Source: an uncultured Methanobrevibacter sp. (lineage in GTDB: Archaea; Methanobacteriota; Methanobacteria; Methanobacteriales; Methanobacteriaceae). Taken from it: a stretch of DNA of 64,000 bases. A program made the position numbers and the translations under genes. The notes under the pieces were generated by a model that saw only the letters and a program-made list of their open reading frames with translations, searched no databases and had not been told where the DNA came from. Below are positions 27,972 to 35,927 of this stretch, piece after piece. The stretch lies in contig NZ_CAMVTE010000009.1 in assembly GCF_947170395.1 (NCBI RefSeq), positions 1 through 64,000 of the forward strand, in the 5' to 3' direction. How positions within the stretch are numbered: the first letter of the stretch is position 1; every line of letters begins with the position of its first letter.

Positions 27972-28655
27972 TTAGAAGAATGCATCCAAACTTTGTTGGA
28001 CTTCACCACGGGCCATGTCCTCAAGGTCCTTTCGGGTATATCCGAAGGCATACATGATTCTCTCAACGGCCGGAATCAACTGATTGTTGATATAGTAGTC
28101 CTTGTCATATGCATATCCCTCGCTGTATTCGTATGGAACGGCTCGCTGGCTGATTGATCCCTTTCCCTTGATGATTATATACTGGATGATGGTTCCTCTG
28201 CTTACTTTGATGCCGTGCTCTTCAATCTTTCTTGCTGCAACCACATGGGGACCGACCTGTTTGTATTGATCAAGAGGTTTGGTGATTTGTGTGTGGATAA
28301 CTAGTTCCTTGTTTTCAACTTCGCCCTTTTTAATTCTTTTTAAAACTTTTTTAACGGCTTTTATGGCTTTTTCGGAATCTCCTTCCTTTAAAATGGCCAT
28401 CAATATTTCTTCCTGTGTCTTTTTGACTATGGGTGCCCAGTCCCTTCTCACCAGTTCCAATCCCTTTGCAATTATTTCTCCGTCTTCGATAACTGCATAT
28501 CTTTTTTTGCTTACGAAAAATCCCCTTCTGTAAAATCCTTCATATTCAAGCTCCATGCTTTCCGGAAGGGTTGAATTGAGATATGTAAGAAATTTTTGAG
28601 CCTGCTGTTTGATTTCGGCTTCAAGTTCAATTTGTTGTGGGCTTTCCTCACTCAT
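27972..28655 (-). CDS. polB2: DNA polymerase family B, C-terminal subunit (split PolB)
   Basis: This 227-residue protein corresponds to the thumb/C-terminal part of family-B DNA polymerase. [25 protein letters not shown] is the KKRYA-to-VRRDW region that normally follows the DTD motif, and the C-terminus has [21 protein letters not shown]. The exonuclease and polymerase active-site parts are absent. This is a known gene split in Methanothermobacter and relatives, where a separate gene encodes the catalytic part. It is therefore a functional subunit and not a truncation. The larger partner gene is outside the window. Confidence 0.9.
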   Translation of the reverse strand: MSEESPQQIELEAEIKQQAQKFLTYLNSTLPESMELEYEGFYRRGFFVSKKRYAVIEDGEIIAKGLELVRRDWAPIVKKTQEEILMAILKEGDSEKAIKAVKKVLKRIKKGEVENKELVIHTQITKPLDQYKQVGPHVVAARKIEEHGIKVSRGTIIQYIIIKGKGSISQRAVPYEYSEGYAYDKDYYINNQLIPAVERIMYAFGYTRKDLEDMARGEVQQSLDAFF

Positions 28656-28835
28656 ATTGACTAATTTATTGTATCTTGTTAATATTCTTTTTTGAAATCA
28701 ATTTTATAAATCTGCATCAATTTTGTTGTCCTGATAGTGTATTATTTACCTAATGAAGCTTGTATATTACTCTTCAAATGCTCTCGGACTTTATTAATAT
28801 GTAATTAAAACTAATCTATTCATGGAGTTGATATA
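28656..28835. other. Intergenic gap before orphan DUF2283 gene
   Basis: This 180-base gap separates divergent polB2 and the DUF2283-like gene. It has slightly higher GC patches (28715-28790) than other gaps, but no open frame of note, no tRNA and no clear hairpin was seen. GGAG near 28823 serves the downstream ATG. Confidence 0.3.
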
Positions 28836-29183
28836 ATGGAAAAACAAAGATTGATATCAAGTTATGATGAGGTAAACGATACCTTTGTAGGTAAAATTGA
28901 CGGACGAGATGGATATTGTGCTGATTATGGTATTTCAGATGGTGTTTTCCTAAGCATCGATAAGGACAACATTCCAACATCAGTATTTGTAAACAATGCC
29001 TCCAAAGTCTTTGACATCTCAAAAAAACTTTTGGAAAATTCCAACGTTAAAATAGACATTGACTGTGACAGCATATGTCTATATTTCACAATGTTTATTG
29101 AAAATCTGAAGATATGTTCCATCAGATGCAAAAACAGCTATGGAATTCCAAACATAAATGTTGAAATGGATAGTAACTACTGA
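28836..29183 (+). CDS. DUF2283-like protein (orphan antitoxin-like)
   Basis: This 115-residue protein aligns by eye with the DUF2283 protein at 41981-42343. Shared features are YDEVNDTF near the N-terminus, FLSIDKDNIPTSVFV, NNASKVFDISKKLL and the C-terminal NSYGIPNI. DUF2283 proteins are often antitoxins paired with DUF4258 or similar toxins. Here there is no partner on either side, so it is an orphan or a solitary regulator. It ends inside a hairpin terminator, so it is monocistronic. Confidence 0.6.
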   Translation: MEKQRLISSYDEVNDTFVGKIDGRDGYCADYGISDGVFLSIDKDNIPTSVFVNNASKVFDISKKLLENSNVKIDIDCDSICLYFTMFIENLKICSIRCKNSYGIPNINVEMDSNY

Positions 29184-29193
29184 GGTTACTATC
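29169..29193 (+). terminator. Hairpin overlapping stop codon
   Basis: GATAGTAAC (29169-29177) and GTTACTATC (29185-29193) are perfect nine-base arms around a seven-base loop that contains the TGA stop (29181-29183). A weak T-rich sequence follows. It separates the DUF2283-like gene from the acidic-protein genes. Confidence 0.55.
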
Positions 29194-29244
29194 TTCAACT
29201 TTTAAATATGATTTAATCATAAAGTATAATCTGGAGATGATAAT

Positions 29245-29526
29245 TTGAATAATCAGCATATTGAAGTTAAGCCCGGAGATGAAATCGTCATTGTCCTACC
29301 TGAAAGTGCTGTCGAAGGTGATGAAATCAATATAGATTTGGATGAATTGGGTATTGATTTGGAATCCCTGGGGGATAATGTAAATATTGTGGTTCAAATT
29401 GAAGGCGACGATATCGGTGAGGAATTCTTCGATGATGTGGATGATGAGATAATCGAGCCGAACGAATGGTATTTTGATGATGATCCATATGAGATTGTCT
29501 ATTATGAGTTCCCGGATTTTGACTAG
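29245..29526 (+). CDS. Extremely acidic small protein
   Basis: This 93-residue protein contains 32 Asp/Glu, one Lys and no Arg, giving a net charge near -31. The first half predicts as beta strands (IVIVLPESAV, VNIVVQIEG) and the second half is DD/EE-rich with aromatics (EWYFDDDPYEIVYYEF). The TTG start is supported by GGAGATGA at 29233-29240. It directly abuts a second small acidic gene. No family was recognised. The charge pattern would suit a nucleic-acid mimic or a binder of basic proteins, but this is only inference. Confidence 0.55.
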   Translation: MNNQHIEVKPGDEIVIVLPESAVEGDEINIDLDELGIDLESLGDNVNIVVQIEGDDIGEEFFDDVDDEIIEPNEWYFDDDPYEIVYYEFPDFD

Positions 29527-29535
29527 GTGTTTTTG

Positions 29536-29769
29536 ATGGAAGACGTTCCCTATTATATTTTTGATGAGGATGAAAATGCTCGTTTAAGCTCAAATGGTGA
29601 AGCATACATTGACGATGAGGAATTGAGGGATTTGTTGATTGAACTTCTTGGTGAGGATGTTCCCGAAGAGGAAATCCAAAAGGTTCTCAGGGCTGCATCC
29701 GACAAGAATATTTCCGAAGAGGATTTCGACAGGATGGTCGATGATTTTATTTTTAAACACAAATCATAA
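29536..29769 (+). CDS. Small acidic protein, unknown
   Basis: This 77-residue protein has 25 Asp/Glu and eight Lys/Arg. It looks helical, with an EF-hand-free pattern such as DDEELRDLLIELLGEDVPEE and a SEEDFDRMVDDFIF end. ATG at 29536 is preferred because AGGTG lies six bases upstream; the GTG at 29527 belongs to that site. It probably forms a two-gene operon with the preceding extremely acidic protein. Function unknown. Confidence 0.5.
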   Translation: MEDVPYYIFDEDENARLSSNGEAYIDDEELRDLLIELLGEDVPEEEIQKVLRAASDKNISEEDFDRMVDDFIFKHKS

Positions 29770-29800
29770 AATTTTCTATTTTTAAGCAGAAAAATAAACA

Positions 29801-29810
29801 TTTATATATA
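29801..29810 (+). promoter_or_regulatory. TATA box of rps8e
   Basis: TTTATATATA lies about 155 bases upstream of the rps8e ATG. Transcription starting about 25 bases downstream would give a leader of roughly 130 bases, long for an archaeal gene and containing the nested hairpin below. Confidence 0.5.
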
Positions 29811-29844
29811 ATGATAGAGTAATATTTTATTATCATTATTCTTT

Positions 29845-29915
29845 AAGGCTCTTTTTTGCTCTCAAAAATTAGGCTATTAATTATCTTGCAAATAGTTTTA
29901 ATTGAAAAGAGGCTT
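29845..29915 (+). ncRNA. Structured leader RNA upstream of ribosomal protein S8e gene
   Basis: Outer arms AAGGCTCTTTT (29845-29855) and AAAAGAGGCTT (29905-29915) pair with one mismatch. Inside, AATTAGGCTATT (29867-29878) pairs with AATAGTTTTAATT (29891-29903) through two G-U pairs and one bulge, with a 12-base loop. The arms on the 3' side are nearly contiguous. This nested stem lies between the TATA box and the GGTGAAAT ribosome-binding site. It may be an autoregulatory element for S8e or a small RNA; no known family was recognised. Confidence 0.4.
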
Positions 29916-29964
29916 ATAGACTGCGATTATTATATTATTAAATTATATTTATTTAGGTGAAATA

Positions 29965-30339
29965 ATGGCAATTTCTCAAGGAAAATCAACAAGAAGTCCA
30001 TCCGGTGCAAGAAATGTTGCAAACCGTGGAAAAAGGAAATCAGAATTAGGAAGAGATCCTGCTGAAACTAGATTAGACGAAAAAAAATTAAGAAAAATCA
30101 GAACCCGTGGCGGAAACGAAAAACTCAGATTAGCTACCGGTAATAAAATCAACGTTACTGACGCTAACGGTAAAACCCAAGTTTTAGACATTCTTGGTGT
30201 AATCGAAAACACCGCAAACCCTAACTACGTAAGAAGGAACATCATTACCAAAGGTGCTATCGTAGAAACCCCTGAAGGTAATGCTAAAGTAACATCCAGA
30301 CCTGGTCAAGACGGTGTTATCAACGGAATTTTAATTTAA
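29965..30339 (+). CDS. rps8e: 30S ribosomal protein S8e
   Basis: This 124-residue basic protein is the archaeal/eukaryotic small-subunit protein S8e. Seen: the GKSTRSPSGARN start, KRKSELGRDPAETRL, KIRTRGGNEKLRL, NPNYVRRNIITKGAIVET and the GRPGQDG-like end. AGGTGAAATA precedes the ATG. It stands alone with its own promoter and long leader, and a T-rich stretch follows the stop (30342-30378). Confidence 0.96.
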   Translation: MAISQGKSTRSPSGARNVANRGKRKSELGRDPAETRLDEKKLRKIRTRGGNEKLRLATGNKINVTDANGKTQVLDILGVIENTANPNYVRRNIITKGAIVETPEGNAKVTSRPGQDGVINGILI

Positions 30340-30448
30340 GATTTTTTCTTAAATTCTCTCTTTTTTTTAAATTTTTCAATCAGATTAACTATAATTATAT
30401 ACTTGTTTTTACATAATCATATATTGATAATAGATTATAGGAGATATA

Positions 30449-31468
30449 ATGTCAGACGATAAGATTAGTATGAATCACGGTGCTGGTGGAGAAGTAATGG
30501 CAAAGTTGATTTCCAGCACTGTTTTGGATAATATCACCAAAAAAAGCGTTAATGGTGGTATTAGTTTGGATGCATTGGATGATGGAGCTTCCATTCCAAT
30601 AGATGATTGGGAAATTGTTGTAACAACCGATGGTCATACTATCGATCCGTTGTTTTTCCCAGGAGGAGACATTGGAAGAATTTCAGCTGCAGGAACAATC
30701 AATGATGTTTCTGTTATGGGTGCTCGTCCGTTGGCTATTTCCAATGCAATAATTATGCAGGAAGGTTTTCCGATCGATGATTTGGATAAAATCATGAAAT
30801 CCCTAAACGAAACCTGTGAAGAAGTTGATGTGGCGGTCATTACCGGAGACACTAAGGTAATGCCTCAGGATAAGCTTGACGGTATTGTCATGGTCACTAC
30901 AGGTATAGGTATAGCCAAAAAAGGCGAGGTGATTCGTGATTCAACTTTGGAAGTTGGCGATAAGATTATCGTTACAGGCAGTTTAGGTGACCATGGTATG
31001 AGTCTGATGTCATTCAGGGAAGGTTTCGGATTTGACACAGATTTGAAATCTGATGTTGCTCCTATGTGGAATATTATTAAAAAAGCTCTTGATATTGGTG
31101 GAGTTACTGCCATGAAGGACCCTACCCGTGGAGGATTTGCAAATGCCATAAATGAAATGGCATCAAAAGCGGGTGTTGGTGTTGTTCTTGAACAGGATGC
31201 AATTCCAATCAGGGAAGAGGTTCATGCAGTATCTGAAATGTTGGGCATTGATCCGTTTGAAGTAGCCAATGAAGGAAAAGTTGTCATGGGTGTTAGACCA
31301 GACAAGGCCGAAGAAATCCTTGAAGCTATCAAAGGCGAAAAATATGGTGAAAATGCAGCAATAATTGGTGAAGTTGTTGAAGGGGATTATGTTGTTGTCA
31401 ACACTCCTATCGGAGGGGAAAGAATCCTTGAAGCACCAATTGCCGATCCGGTTCCTAGAGTTTGTTAG
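30449..31468 (+). CDS. hypE: Hydrogenase maturation protein HypE
   Basis: This 339-residue PurM-like ATPase dehydrates a carbamoyl thio-group to the cyanide ligand of NiFe hydrogenases. Seen: MNHGAGGEVMAKLI, the VTTDGHTIDPLFFPGG region, GTINDVSVMGARP, PTRGGFANA and the essential C-terminal PVPRVC with the carrier cysteine as the last residue. TATA-like ATTATATAC is near 30392 and AGGAGAT precedes the ATG. Methanogens need it for the F420-reducing, Mvh and Ech/Eha/Ehb hydrogenases. Confidence 0.96.
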   Translation: MSDDKISMNHGAGGEVMAKLISSTVLDNITKKSVNGGISLDALDDGASIPIDDWEIVVTTDGHTIDPLFFPGGDIGRISAAGTINDVSVMGARPLAISNAIIMQEGFPIDDLDKIMKSLNETCEEVDVAVITGDTKVMPQDKLDGIVMVTTGIGIAKKGEVIRDSTLEVGDKIIVTGSLGDHGMSLMSFREGFGFDTDLKSDVAPMWNIIKKALDIGGVTAMKDPTRGGFANAINEMASKAGVGVVLEQDAIPIREEVHAVSEMLGIDPFEVANEGKVVMGVRPDKAEEILEAIKGEKYGENAAIIGEVVEGDYVVVNTPIGGERILEAPIADPVPRVC

Positions 31469-31476
31469 GTGATAAT

Positions 31477-31875
31477 ATGGTAAGTGTCTTTTCAAGAAGG
31501 ATTATTGCTTATGTTTTAGATTTCTTTGTCGTTTCAGCAGTAGTGTGGATTATCACATTTCTTTTGTCTTTAATATTTGGTCCTATGGATATTCTTTCAG
31601 TCTATTCAGTATTTCCATTTATTGTGCCTATATTAGGGTTTGCTTATTTTGTTTTCCTTGAAAAATCCAAAGGAGCAACCATTGGAAAAGCTTTGATGTA
31701 TCTGGAAGTGAGATCCAGAAACGGCGCAAACATCAATTGGCCGCAGGCTATTGTACGTAACCTGACTAAAATCTACTGGATTCCTATAATATTCGATTGG
31801 CTTATCGGCAGAATTATGAAAACAGACAGATTATTCGGAAATCTTACAAAAACAGTTGTTGTAAATATGCTTTAG
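31477..31875 (+). CDS. RDD family membrane protein
   Basis: This 132-residue protein has the RDD signature: RRIIAYVLDFFVV in the first membrane segment, a second segment (SVFPFIVPILGFAYFVF), then GATIGKALMYLEVRSRNG and WPQAIVRNLTKI. RDD proteins are small polytopic membrane proteins of uncertain, possibly ion-transport, function. ATG at 31477 follows AGGTGATA, which overlaps the hypE stop, so it is probably co-transcribed with hypE. Confidence 0.8.
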   Translation: MVSVFSRRIIAYVLDFFVVSAVVWIITFLLSLIFGPMDILSVYSVFPFIVPILGFAYFVFLEKSKGATIGKALMYLEVRSRNGANINWPQAIVRNLTKIYWIPIIFDWLIGRIMKTDRLFGNLTKTVVVNML

Positions 31876-31902
31876 GCATATTTCATTATTTATTTTGATT
31901 TT

Positions 31903-32526
31903 ATGATAAAAAAAGTACAGGTTCTCTGGTATTTGAACAAGGAAGATTTGGAAAATTATTGCATTGATTTTAAGGAGTACAAATCCCATAAACTCGAAGG
32001 ATATGAAATCTGTGATGTTGATGAGGATTTGATTTATGATTTATGTGATAGGGACCCTGATAGATTGGAGCCTCTTGGTTATTTCAAAAACATTAAGGAA
32101 ATTGAAAACTATCTGTCCGACACAATAACCAACAACGAATTTGATTTGGAGATAGGCTCTCCTGAACTTGAAGCCAAAATTAAAAAGGCATGTGAAAATA
32201 TCGAATTTTCCGGTGAAGACTATTATATCTCAATCGATGACGGTGAAAGAATAGCCAGCTGGTTTGATGCCTTAAGAGCGGAATACAACAGTTCTTCTAA
32301 GGAGAACATGTGGGTTCTGGCGGTAACCGGCTACGACCCTTATGATTTGTCTTTGACAGGCAAGACACTTTCATATGTTCTTGCAGATATCCTGAACTTA
32401 AACGAATCATCACTTGACAGCATGATTCCAAACAAAAACCACATTACAGTTGAAGAGTGGAATGAAATTTTGGATAAGGTTTATAAGAAAAATAAAATTT
32501 ATTTGGGCCTGCATAGAGTTGTTTAG
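31903..32526 (+). CDS. Uncharacterised acidic protein
   Basis: This 207-residue soluble acidic protein is rich in Asp, Glu and Tyr and has no recognised motif. It lies 27 bases after the RDD gene without a strong ribosome-binding site in front. The C-terminal third (VEEWNEILDKVYKKNKIYLGLHRVV) looks helical. It ends exactly where the convergent SNase-like gene ends. Confidence 0.5.
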   Translation: MIKKVQVLWYLNKEDLENYCIDFKEYKSHKLEGYEICDVDEDLIYDLCDRDPDRLEPLGYFKNIKEIENYLSDTITNNEFDLEIGSPELEAKIKKACENIEFSGEDYYISIDDGERIASWFDALRAEYNSSSKENMWVLAVTGYDPYDLSLTGKTLSYVLADILNLNESSLDSMIPNKNHITVEEWNEILDKVYKKNKIYLGLHRVV

Positions 32527-32994
32527 TTATATTTCTCCTTTTTTAAACTCACTTGGCTCAAAATAACTAATTTTTGCTAAATTACTATCTATTAACTCCT
32601 TGTTGATGTCTTCCGTATCGGTGTATACTATTGCCAATGTCCTTCCGTATTTGTCTGTAGGCTGTTTGTCATCAATATTCAGATAAACTGTTTTTCCAAG
32701 GCATTTGTCTTCAACAAACTTTTTGGCATCGCTGAAACCGGCTTCATTTGTATTGGGTGTTTTCACCTGGACCAGCTGAACCTTGCCGATGCCGTAAACC
32801 TGAATGGTATTTCCGTCAATGACATCAACGCATTTTCCGGCATTTTCATAATGCACGGTTTTGCCGTTGATGGCCAGTGTTCCGGTCTGATTTTCAACCG
32901 TGTTATTTTCATTCAAAAGGGCATTGGCTAGCGTTAGGCCAATTGTTATTAAAAAAATCACAAGAAGAATTACGGAAATCTTTTGCTTATTCAT
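32527..32994 (-). CDS. Secreted/anchored SNase-fold protein with degenerate active site
   Basis: The protein has about 155 residues. Residues 6-26 form a hydrophobic N-terminal anchor or signal. Residues 55-150 match the thermonuclease fold (VDVIDGNTIQV, then TDKYGRTLAIVY). Lined up with staphylococcal nuclease, the metal ligand Asp21 becomes N62, Arg35 becomes Q73, Asp40 becomes K78 and Glu43 becomes N81; only Arg87 (R118) is kept. It is therefore probably not a nuclease. Its ATG at 32994 overlaps the Cas4-like gene by eight bases, so it is coupled. Inferred role: extracellular binding domain. Confidence 0.75.
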   Translation of the reverse strand: MNKQKISVILLVIFLITIGLTLANALLNENNTVENQTGTLAINGKTVHYENAGKCVDVIDGNTIQVYGIGKVQLVQVKTPNTNEAGFSDAKKFVEDKCLGKTVYLNIDDKQPTDKYGRTLAIVYTDTEDINKELIDSNLAKISYFEPSEFKKGEI

Positions 32995-33679
32995 TTTTGA
33001 AATGCTCACAGTAACGTTTGTATCTGCATGATCTGCATTTGTTCGGATTTTTGGTTGCAATGAATGGTTTGGAACCGTCAAGCAATCCCTGCATACGTTC
33101 GATTGTGAATTTTATTTCATTTTCAATTTCGGGTGTGAATATTTCAATCCAGAATAGGTTTGATGTTCCACGTTCCCTTAGTGCAGCCTTCATTTTACGT
33201 GTATCTCCGGTCATGCTTTTGAATGCAAGGCAGTATGCCCTTACCTGATTCATAGTTGAGATGTATGGTGTGCGACCAGGTTTGTCATCGATTATCACTA
33301 TTTCATCGGGTTTCATCCATATCTCGTCAATGTATCCTCTGATTCCGTATTCCGGTGCAACCACAAAGCATTCTCTTGACATTATTGCATTTTCCTTTGA
33401 TGCTTCCACGGCTTCATCGAATGTTGCAGGTGTGGATTCCTGTTTGAATATGTCTTCAAGCTGCTGGTGGATGTCGCTTCCATGGGTCATTTCAGCTGTA
33501 GGTGCTGTTTCAATACCTTTCATGTATTGGAGATATATCTGATATTCACAATATCCCTGCTGGTTGAGCCAACTGATGGGGAAATTGTTTTTACCTTCAA
33601 TTATTTGAACACCTTTTATTGATGGATGGTCTTTAATTGAGTATTCTTTTTCATATTCGGTAATGTTTTTTTGTTCCAT
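32987..33679 (-). CDS. Cas4-like PD-(D/E)XK nuclease with Fe-S cysteines
   Basis: This 230-residue protein has all expected parts: C44 in QGYCEYQIYL, H71, D118 in GYIDEIW, D131-D132-K133 in VIIDDKPG, the QVRAY motif (Q145, Y149), and the C-terminal cysteine trio C215, C218 and C224. Together the four cysteines suit a 4Fe-4S cluster as in Cas4 and Dna2-type exonucleases. No CRISPR array or other cas gene lies in the window, so a role in DNA repair or another process is as likely as adaptation. It overlaps the SNase-fold gene. Confidence 0.8.
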   Translation of the reverse strand: MEQKNITEYEKEYSIKDHPSIKGVQIIEGKNNFPISWLNQQGYCEYQIYLQYMKGIETAPTAEMTHGSDIHQQLEDIFKQESTPATFDEAVEASKENAIMSRECFVVAPEYGIRGYIDEIWMKPDEIVIIDDKPGRTPYISTMNQVRAYCLAFKSMTGDTRKMKAALRERGTSNLFWIEIFTPEIENEIKFTIERMQGLLDGSKPFIATKNPNKCRSCRYKRYCEHFKNE

Positions 33680-33726
33680 ATTTTTATTTTGTCTTCCGTA
33701 ATACTAATCATTTGCTCTTGGCATTT

Positions 33727-33735
33727 TTTTATATA
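33727..33735 (+). promoter_or_regulatory. TATA box giving a probably leaderless transcript
   Basis: TTTATATAC lies about 28 bases before the ATG at 33759. In archaea the start point is normally about 25 bases downstream of the TATA box, so transcription would begin almost at the ATG. No Shine-Dalgarno sequence is present before it. Confidence 0.5.
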
Positions 33736-33758
33736 CTCATTTTGATAAAGATTATTTC

Positions 33759-34619
33759 ATGCATTACGTCAATTCAAAAACTATCCTCTCCAAAAATAAT
33801 GGGATGAATCTCTATAGGGGCTGTACCCATGGATGCATCTACTGTGACTCCAGAAGCAAGGTTTATGGCATGGAACATAAGTTTGAAGATGTTGAGGTAA
33901 AAAGAAATGCATTGGATTTGCTTAAAAGGGAACTTAAGAGAAGACCTCCATCAATGATTGGAACAGGGGCAATGACAGACCCCTACATTCCTCTTGAAAA
34001 ACATTTGGAATATGTCAGAAAATCCCTGAATATGGTATATGACTATGGATTTGGGTTTACATGCATTACAAAATCAGATTTGATTTTAAGGGATTTGGAT
34101 TTGCTTAAAAAGATAAACGAAAAGACAAAGGCAGTCGTGCAGATGACAATAACGACGGCCGATGACGGGTTGTGCAGGATACTGGAGCCGAATGTTTGTG
34201 TGACCTCAAGGCGTGCTGAGGTTTTAGCCAGATTAAGGGATGAGGGAATACCTGCGGTTGTCTGGTTATGCCCAATATTGCCCTACATCAATGATGATGA
34301 AGATAATGTTAATTCCATATTGGATATCTGCATTGACAATGACGTTAAGGGTGTACTTTGCTTTGGAATGGGATTGACATTGAGAGACGGCAATCGCCAA
34401 TACTTTTACAGTAAACTTGATGAACATTTTCCGCAATTGAAGGAAAAATACATTAAAAAATATGGAAATAGCTATTCAATTCCATCACCGAATGAAAAAC
34501 AGCTTATGGAAATTTTTAAAAGAAGAACATCTGAAAATGGAATTCTAAATAATCCTGATGAAATATTCAGGTATCTGCATGAATTTCCACAGAAATCCTA
34601 TCAGACTAAACTAATTTAA
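33759..34619 (+). CDS. Radical SAM protein (SplB-like, COG1533 type)
   Basis: This 286-residue protein has the cluster motif C22-x3-C26-x2-C29 in RGCTHGCIYCD, followed by a TIM-barrel-like pattern (GTGAMTDPYIPLEK, VQMTITTADD, LCPILPYIND). This is the group containing spore photoproduct lyase-like and DNA-repair-associated radical SAM proteins, widespread in archaea. The substrate is unknown. It is followed 24 bases later by a helicase gene with no ribosome-binding site of its own in evidence. Confidence 0.8.
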   Translation: MHYVNSKTILSKNNGMNLYRGCTHGCIYCDSRSKVYGMEHKFEDVEVKRNALDLLKRELKRRPPSMIGTGAMTDPYIPLEKHLEYVRKSLNMVYDYGFGFTCITKSDLILRDLDLLKKINEKTKAVVQMTITTADDGLCRILEPNVCVTSRRAEVLARLRDEGIPAVVWLCPILPYINDDEDNVNSILDICIDNDVKGVLCFGMGLTLRDGNRQYFYSKLDEHFPQLKEKYIKKYGNSYSIPSPNEKQLMEIFKRRTSENGILNNPDEIFRYLHEFPQKSYQTKLI

Positions 34620-34643
34620 ATATCTGTTTTTTTAAATATTAAC

Positions 34644-35927
34644 ATGATGAATTTCAGGGATTTTGATATTTCAGATAATGTTTTAAAAGCCATTGATGAT
34701 ATTGGGTTTGACAAAACCACTCCAATACAAAGTAAGGCAATTCCTCTCGGATTGAATGGAAGGGACATCACCGCACAGGCCCAAACCGGAAGCGGAAAGA
34801 CAGTTGCATTTGTCATACCTATTCTTGAAAAGGTGTTTGTTCCCGACAGATCTCCCCAGGCAATTGTTTTGTGTCCGACAAGGGAGCTGTGCATTCAGGT
34901 GGCCGGAGAAATTGAAAAGCTCTCCAAATACATTAAAAAATTCAAGGTCTTGGCGGTTTATGGTGGCCAACCAATTGGAAAGCAAACAAGGGTTCTTAAA
35001 AAGGGAGTACATGTTGTTGTCGGAACTCCTGGCCGTGTAATTGACCATATTGAAAGGGGTAATATGGATTTGATTGGCATTGAAACTGTGGTTTTGGATG
35101 AAGCCGATGAAATGCTTGACATGGGTTTTAGACAGGATATTGAAAGGATATTGCAAGCCACTCCACACCAAAGACAGACTCTGCTTTTCTCAGCAACCAT
35201 CCCTCAGGAGATTAAAAGGATAGCAAAAAATTATCAAAAAAATCCCAAGTTTATAAAAATTGATTCAAACAGGAAAAACACTCCAAGAATCACTCAGTAT
35301 TCATTCAAAACAAATCACAAACATAAATTCGATGATTTATGCAGGCTGTTTGATGCTTATGGCATAAAATCTGCATTGATATTTGCAAACACAAAAAATG
35401 GTGTTGATTTTGTTTTTAAAAATCTCAAAAAGAGAGGTTATCCATGTGAAGCCCTTCATGGGGACATGAGCCAAAAAACAAGGGACAGGGTAATGAACAA
35501 GTTCAGAAATGGAAATGTCAGCTTTTTGGTTGCAACAGATGTTGCTTCAAGAGGACTGGACATCACAAATCTGGATTTCATTGTAAACTATGATGTGCCT
35601 CAAAATTATGATTCATACATTCACAGAATCGGAAGAACTGCAAGGGCAGGAAGTTCAGGTCAGGCCTTTACATTGGTAAGTTCACAGGACATTTCAACAT
35701 TCAATGCCATTAAAAAACAAAGCAAAGCTAAAATCATCGAGAAAAACATCCCAACAGATAGTGAAATTGAGGATATAAAAAATAAGTCAGTTTTAAAGGA
35801 AATAAAAAAATCAATTAAAACTGATAATTTAGAAAAAGAAATAGAATTGATTAAAAAAAATTCTTCTAATGATTTAACTAGTGAAGAGATAGCTGCTGCC
35901 TTATTAAAAAAATTGAGGGAAAATTAA
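34644..35927 (+). CDS. DEAD-box RNA helicase
   Basis: This ATP-dependent RNA helicase of about 427 residues contains the Q motif (TTPIQSKAIP), motif I AQTGSGKT, PTRELC, GTPGR, DEAD at motif II, SAT, and ATDVASRGLDI and HRIGRTARAG at motifs V-VI. The C-terminal 60 residues are Lys/Ile-rich without a known domain. Start codons ATG at 34644 and 34647 are adjacent. It likely aids RNA folding or decay and ribosome assembly at low temperature. It ends abutting a convergent regulator gene. Confidence 0.93.
   Translation: MMNFRDFDISDNVLKAIDDIGFDKTTPIQSKAIPLGLNGRDITAQAQTGSGKTVAFVIPILEKVFVPDRSPQAIVLCPTRELCIQVAGEIEKLSKYIKKFKVLAVYGGQPIGKQTRVLKKGVHVVVGTPGRVIDHIERGNMDLIGIETVVLDEADEMLDMGFRQDIERILQATPHQRQTLLFSATIPQEIKRIAKNYQKNPKFIKIDSNRKNTPRITQYSFKTNHKHKFDDLCRLFDAYGIKSALIFANTKNGVDFVFKNLKKRGYPCEALHGDMSQKTRDRVMNKFRNGNVSFLVATDVASRGLDITNLDFIVNYDVPQNYDSYIHRIGRTARAGSSGQAFTLVSSQDISTFNAIKKQSKAKIIEKNIPTDSEIEDIKNKSVLKEIKKSIKTDNLEKEIELIKKNSSNDLTSEEIAAALLKKLREN

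Noticed and set aside
27972-28655. Truncated DNA polymerase pseudogene
   Set aside because: The frame is intact and starts with a proper Met, and the same split is known in related methanogens.
28656-28835. tRNA or small RNA gene in a gap with somewhat higher GC
   Set aside because: No cloverleaf arms, no TTCRANY-like T-loop and no stable hairpin could be found by eye.
32987-33679. Cas4 as evidence of a CRISPR-Cas locus
   Set aside because: No other cas gene and no spaced direct repeats occur in the window. Standalone Cas4-like nucleases are common in archaea.
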